From assembly GCA_002633025.1 (NCBI GenBank), contig NMRB01000088.1:365896-429895 (forward strand): a DNA stretch of 64,000 nucleotides, written 5' to 3'. The position numbers were made by a program, and so were the translations under genes. Position 1 is the first letter of the stretch; each line of letters opens with the position of its first letter. The DNA is from Notospermus geniculatus (taxonomy: Eukaryota; Nemertea; Pilidiophora; Heteronemertea; Lineidae). The notes beneath the pieces are model-generated. The model saw nothing but the letters and a program-made list of their open reading frames with translations. It was not told the origin of the DNA and ran no database searches. Positions 63,589 through 64,000 of this stretch are shown piece after piece.

Positions 63589-64000
63589 CTGGGGCCTACA
63601 CTTGAACACGGCCAATATCAGAGTGCCCGCGGACAGACGATCGAGCGAAGGAAGCAGAGATAATCGATTTGGGTGCAGAAGACTCTTCATAACATATCTG
63701 ATGCCATTACACCAAATATGCGTGCCTACTCATGTGATGAAACCAACCCCTGAGAGCGATCGAATCTAAAGAAAACACCATCACAACATCATCCGGTGTT
63801 GATCGAAGTCGCAAGGAGATCGACTCGACAATGAAGGATGGTACACTGGCGGCGTTTCGTCTCCTGGTCGTTCAGCGCTTTCGGTGTTTGCCAATGCTTT
63901 CACGTCTCCCTGCTGTTTACTCGATGCTGCCTTCTGTATGCCGATGATCAAGAATTAAGACGGCAGCCAAATTTTTGCAGCACTGTAAGCTGTGAGTTGC
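63589..64000. other. Unannotated sequence
   Basis: A 66-codon frame starts in the last bases of family A; no gene recognised. Confidence 0.4.

Noticed and set aside
1-64000. CRISPR array or bacterial operon
   Set aside because: Tandem arrays lack identical repeats with unique constant-length spacers; no bacterial genes or ribosome-binding sites.

Overview
This is eukaryotic, repeat-rich, mostly non-coding DNA, most likely from a non-vertebrate animal. There are no operons and no ribosome-binding sites, and no open frame longer than chance predicts: the longest, 152 codons at 61430-61888, is about what random sequence of this length and base composition gives. There are many palindromic transposon relics with TA, TTA/TAA, TTAA or longer target duplications, tRNA-derived SINE heads, minisatellites and isolated splice-like signals. 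The 8-mer TACATGTA occurs over 40 times where 1-2 are expected, and TAGGCCTA is also enriched. My impression is a marine invertebrate, perhaps a deuterostome such as an echinoderm, but this is inference. Single N bases at 43625, 52582, 54462 and 57081 show imperfect assembly; three of them sit at direct duplications.

Layout. 0-7 kb: short duplications, a TTAA-flanked element (995-1432), and palindromic elements at 2838, 5047 and 6188. 7.3-13.1 kb: the best gene-like signals, namely a TATA box with a first exon at 7423 on the plus strand, several plus-strand exon-like frames up to 9964, and two minus-strand first-exon candidates (10632-10786 and 12937-13086). The latter lies in the spacer of a 1.2 kb inverted repeat. 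13-20 kb: copies of palindrome family A (flanked by TA), family B (TGTAACG ends) and family F3, a retroposon-like element with a hammerhead-like core. One F3 copy was split by two separate hairpin elements. 20-33 kb: a tRNA-SINE (22016), large palindromes, small tandem arrays and a second SINE head (29107). 33-45 kb: a 700-bp minisatellite, nested TTAA and GGGCC elements, and two tandem arrays each invaded by other elements. 43.8-50 kb: two mariner-type foldback elements, a SINE copy carrying a TAA-flanked insertion, a palindrome rich in TGACGTCA, and an array at 48.8-49.5 kb. 50-58 kb: palindromes at 50.8, 51.9 and 54.0 kb, arrays at 54.6, 55.3 and 57.6 kb, and an N-bounded duplication at 56.9 kb. 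58.3-62.4 kb: the least repetitive stretch. 62.4-64 kb: a small duplication and a sixth family A copy.

What works together. No pathway or gene cluster can be read. The informative biology is the record of transposition: at least five insertions can be resolved because an uninterrupted relative of the target, or the duplicated target itself, is in the same window. Gene calls are candidate exons only, joined by reading phase and splice signals, with no recognised protein family.
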